Source: Mesorhizobium sp. YC-39 (lineage in GTDB: Bacteria; Pseudomonadota; Alphaproteobacteria; Rhizobiales; Rhizobiaceae). Taken from it: a stretch of 64,000 bases of DNA. Shown in pieces: positions 62,779-64,000 of the stretch. Both the position numbers and the translations under genes were made by a program. How positions within the stretch are numbered: position 1 is the first letter of the stretch; each line of letters begins with the position of its first letter. A model generated the notes under the pieces. It saw only the letters and a program-made list of their open reading frames with translations. It had not been told where the DNA came from and did no database searches. The stretch spans positions 372,001 through 436,000 of the forward strand of contig NZ_JAOWPS010000002.1 in the NCBI RefSeq assembly GCF_025753795.1, given 5' to 3'.

Positions 62779-62977
62779 AGCATCGGACCCAAAAGTGGGT
62801 GCCGGTTTTGGGAGAACCCGATGCTCAAACAAAAAGATAGAGCGGCGGCACGGTTTGACTTGAAAGTCCGCCGCTCTAGAGCCGTCTGCAGCGTGCGTCC
62901 TTTCGGATGCCCAGAGGACGCTGTAGCACGTTAATTCGCGCGCATGGCCCTTCCGAAATCCGGTTTCGGCCATGCGC
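62778..62977. repeat. Mosaic of four adjacent palindromic elements
   Basis: In 200 bp there are four hairpins: GAGCATCGG/CCGATGCTC (62778-62826, with inner CCCAAAA/TTTTGGG-like arms), AGAGCGGCGG/CCGCCGCTCT (62839-62877), CTGCAGCG..TCC/GGACGCTGTAG (62886-62926, with a bulge) and GCGCATGGCC/GGCCATGCGC (62940-62977) enclosing a second stem CCGAAA/TTTCGG. It separates the transglycosylase from the next gene. Confidence 0.75.
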
Positions 62978-62996
62978 CCAGGGATGGAGAGGGTGA

Positions 62997-64000
62997 TTGG
63001 TTTCGGCTGCGCGCATCCGGGTGATCCTTCGTCGCGTGCCGATCCTCGCTCTGGCCATTACCGTCCTGACGGTCGGCATCTCCGGCGCTTTTTATACACC
63101 AGCCGTGGCGCAGGAAGAAGAAAGTCGTGGCTGGTCGCTGCGCGACCTGTTGTTTCCACGCCGAAGCGAGCGAATCTACCCGCCGCCACCGGAAATTCAA
63201 AGAGCGAAACCGCCCAAGCCAAAGGCAAGAAAGCCTCGTGCGACTCCCCGGCCGCCAGCCGAGCCGGCAACCCCTGTGGTCCAGAAGGCGGCAGATGCCC
63301 GCACCGTCCTGGTCGTCGGCGACTTCATCGCCTCCGGCCTTGCCGAAGGCCTGGATGCCGCTTTTGCGGAAAACGCTGGCGTCAAGATCGTCGTTCGCAG
63401 CAATGGTTCGTCCGGCCTCGTGCGTGAGGACGTCTACAACTGGCCCGCACAGATCAAATCGCTGATCGAGACTGAAAAGCCGGCGGCCGTGATCGTCATG
63501 CTGGGTTCCAACGACCGGCAGCAAATGCGCGTCGACGATGTACGCGAACAGCCGCGATCGGAAAACTGGAACAAGGAGTACGAACGCCGGACCGACGCGC
63601 TCGGCAAGGCCATCGCGTCGACCAAGGTTCCCTATCTGTGGGTCGGCATGCCACCTTTCCGGGTGGCGAAGATGACTACCGACATGCTGGCTTTCAACGA
63701 CATCTACCGGTCGGCTGCCGAAAGTCACGGCGGCGAATTCGTCGACATCTGGGACGGCTTCGTCGACGAGAACGGCGCCTTCGTCATCAGCGGGCCAGAT
63801 ATCAACGGCCAGGCGGTTCGGCTGCGCACCGATGATGGCATCAACGTATCCAAGGCCGGCAAACGCAAGCTCGCCTTCTATGCCGAAAAACCGCTGCTGA
63901 AAATACTGGGGCTGAGCGCGCCAGGAAGCGTCACGACCGCCGCCGCGCCGGCCGGCGCTCCCGTTGAGGCACCGGTACCGGCGGCCGCTCCCATAGAAGT
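62997..64000 (+). CDS. SGNH/GDSL hydrolase-like DUF459 protein, 3' end beyond window
   Basis: At least 334 codons, open at the right edge. After a basic start and a signal peptide (VPILALAITVLTVGISGAF, cleavage near AVAQ), a Pro/Lys-rich stretch leads to an SGNH-like core: VLVVGDFIASGLAEGLDAAF (block I has Asp-Phe in place of GDS), VKIVVRSNGSSGLVR, AVIVMLGSNDRQQM (GSND, block III) and later VPYLWVGMPPFRVAKM. DUF459 proteins in Rhizobiales are periplasmic and may act on exopolysaccharide acyl groups. The frame has no ATG: TTG 62997 has GGAG seven bases upstream, and GTG 63021 is the alternative. An Ala/Pro-rich tail is just beginning at the edge. Confidence 0.78.
   Translation, partial: MVSAARIRVILRRVPILALAITVLTVGISGAFYTPAVAQEEESRGWSLRDLLFPRRSERIYPPPPEIQRAKPPKPKARKPRATPRPPAEPATPVVQKAADARTVLVVGDFIASGLAEGLDAAFAENAGVKIVVRSNGSSGLVREDVYNWPAQIKSLIETEKPAAVIVMLGSNDRQQMRVDDVREQPRSENWNKEYERRTDALGKAIASTKVPYLWVGMPPFRVAKMTTDMLAFNDIYRSAAESHGGEFVDIWDGFVDENGAFVISGPDINGQAVRLRTDDGINVSKAGKRKLAFYAEKPLLKILGLSAPGSVTTAAAPAGAPVEAPVPAAAPIE

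Noticed and set aside
1..64000. CRISPR arrays, tRNA or rRNA genes, prophage
   Set aside because: I saw no regularly spaced direct repeats, no tRNA cloverleaf arms with a plausible T-loop, and no phage structural or integrase gene.

Overview
The window looks like chromosomal DNA of a Mesorhizobium-like alphaproteobacterium (order Rhizobiales). The pointers are the high G+C content, a homospermidine synthase, a Brucella Omp10-type lipoprotein, a FlaF flagellar regulator, an ornithine/lysine decarboxylase with a long structured leader, and several palindromic repeat families of rhizobial type. I call 53 protein genes: two are cut by the window edges and one is an IS481-type transposase. I saw no rRNA, tRNA, CRISPR array, prophage or obvious genomic island.

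Layout. 1-9.3 kb: 5' end of a transglutaminase-like gene, glutaryl-CoA dehydrogenase with a divergent LysR regulator, an NAD-dependent epimerase, an AraC regulator, Tex, and two tandem beta-lactamase-fold serine hydrolases. 9.3-16.2 kb: a polyamine-type ABC importer (substrate-binding protein, two permeases, ATPase) behind an amidohydrolase, with a divergent histone-deacetylase-fold acetylpolyamine amidohydrolase. 16.5-24.7 kb: an isolated flaF, an MFS exporter, an MBL-fold protein, gamma-glutamyltransferase, a ClC-type channel, an SCP2-domain protein and a GNAT whose N-terminus is written by two inverted palindromic repeats. 24.7-28.6 kb: ornithine/lysine decarboxylase with a ~430-nt leader, a divergent amidase and a LysR regulator. 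28.7-32.8 kb: metal transport (DUF1007-NicO pair; CDF exporter with a small membrane protein and a DenD-type dehydrogenase). 32.8-43.1 kb: GNAT, aminotransferase, YCII protein, SDR, TerB/DUF533 protein, TrhO, Eda, a small His-rich secreted protein, an M15/DUF882 periplasmic protein and a sigma-54 response regulator. 43.2-51.2 kb: PepF-type peptidase, a membrane-anchored helix-hairpin-helix protein, overlapping pabB-pabC, a DUF3445 haem demethylase-like protein, homospermidine synthase and the Omp10-like lipoprotein. 51.4-64 kb: nucleotidase-LysM fusion, HemH, QmcA-NfeD pair, KdsD, an outer-membrane barrel, an IS481 element, GalU, an MltB-type transglycosylase, and an SGNH/DUF459 gene running off the right edge.

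The strongest functional thread is polyamine metabolism: import (9-13 kb), deacetylation of acetylated polyamines (15 kb), synthesis by the decarboxylase (25 kb) and homospermidine synthase (49 kb). Both biosynthetic genes have structured 5' regions: a speF-type leader upstream of the decarboxylase, and an intrinsic-terminator hairpin only 27 bp before the homospermidine synthase start. The second thread is short palindromic repeats, several of which sit in regulatory positions and one pair inside a reading frame. I did not find a clearly unprecedented multi-gene system; the best candidates for new biology are those RNA/repeat structures and a membrane-tethered, histone H1-like helix-hairpin-helix protein at 45.5 kb.
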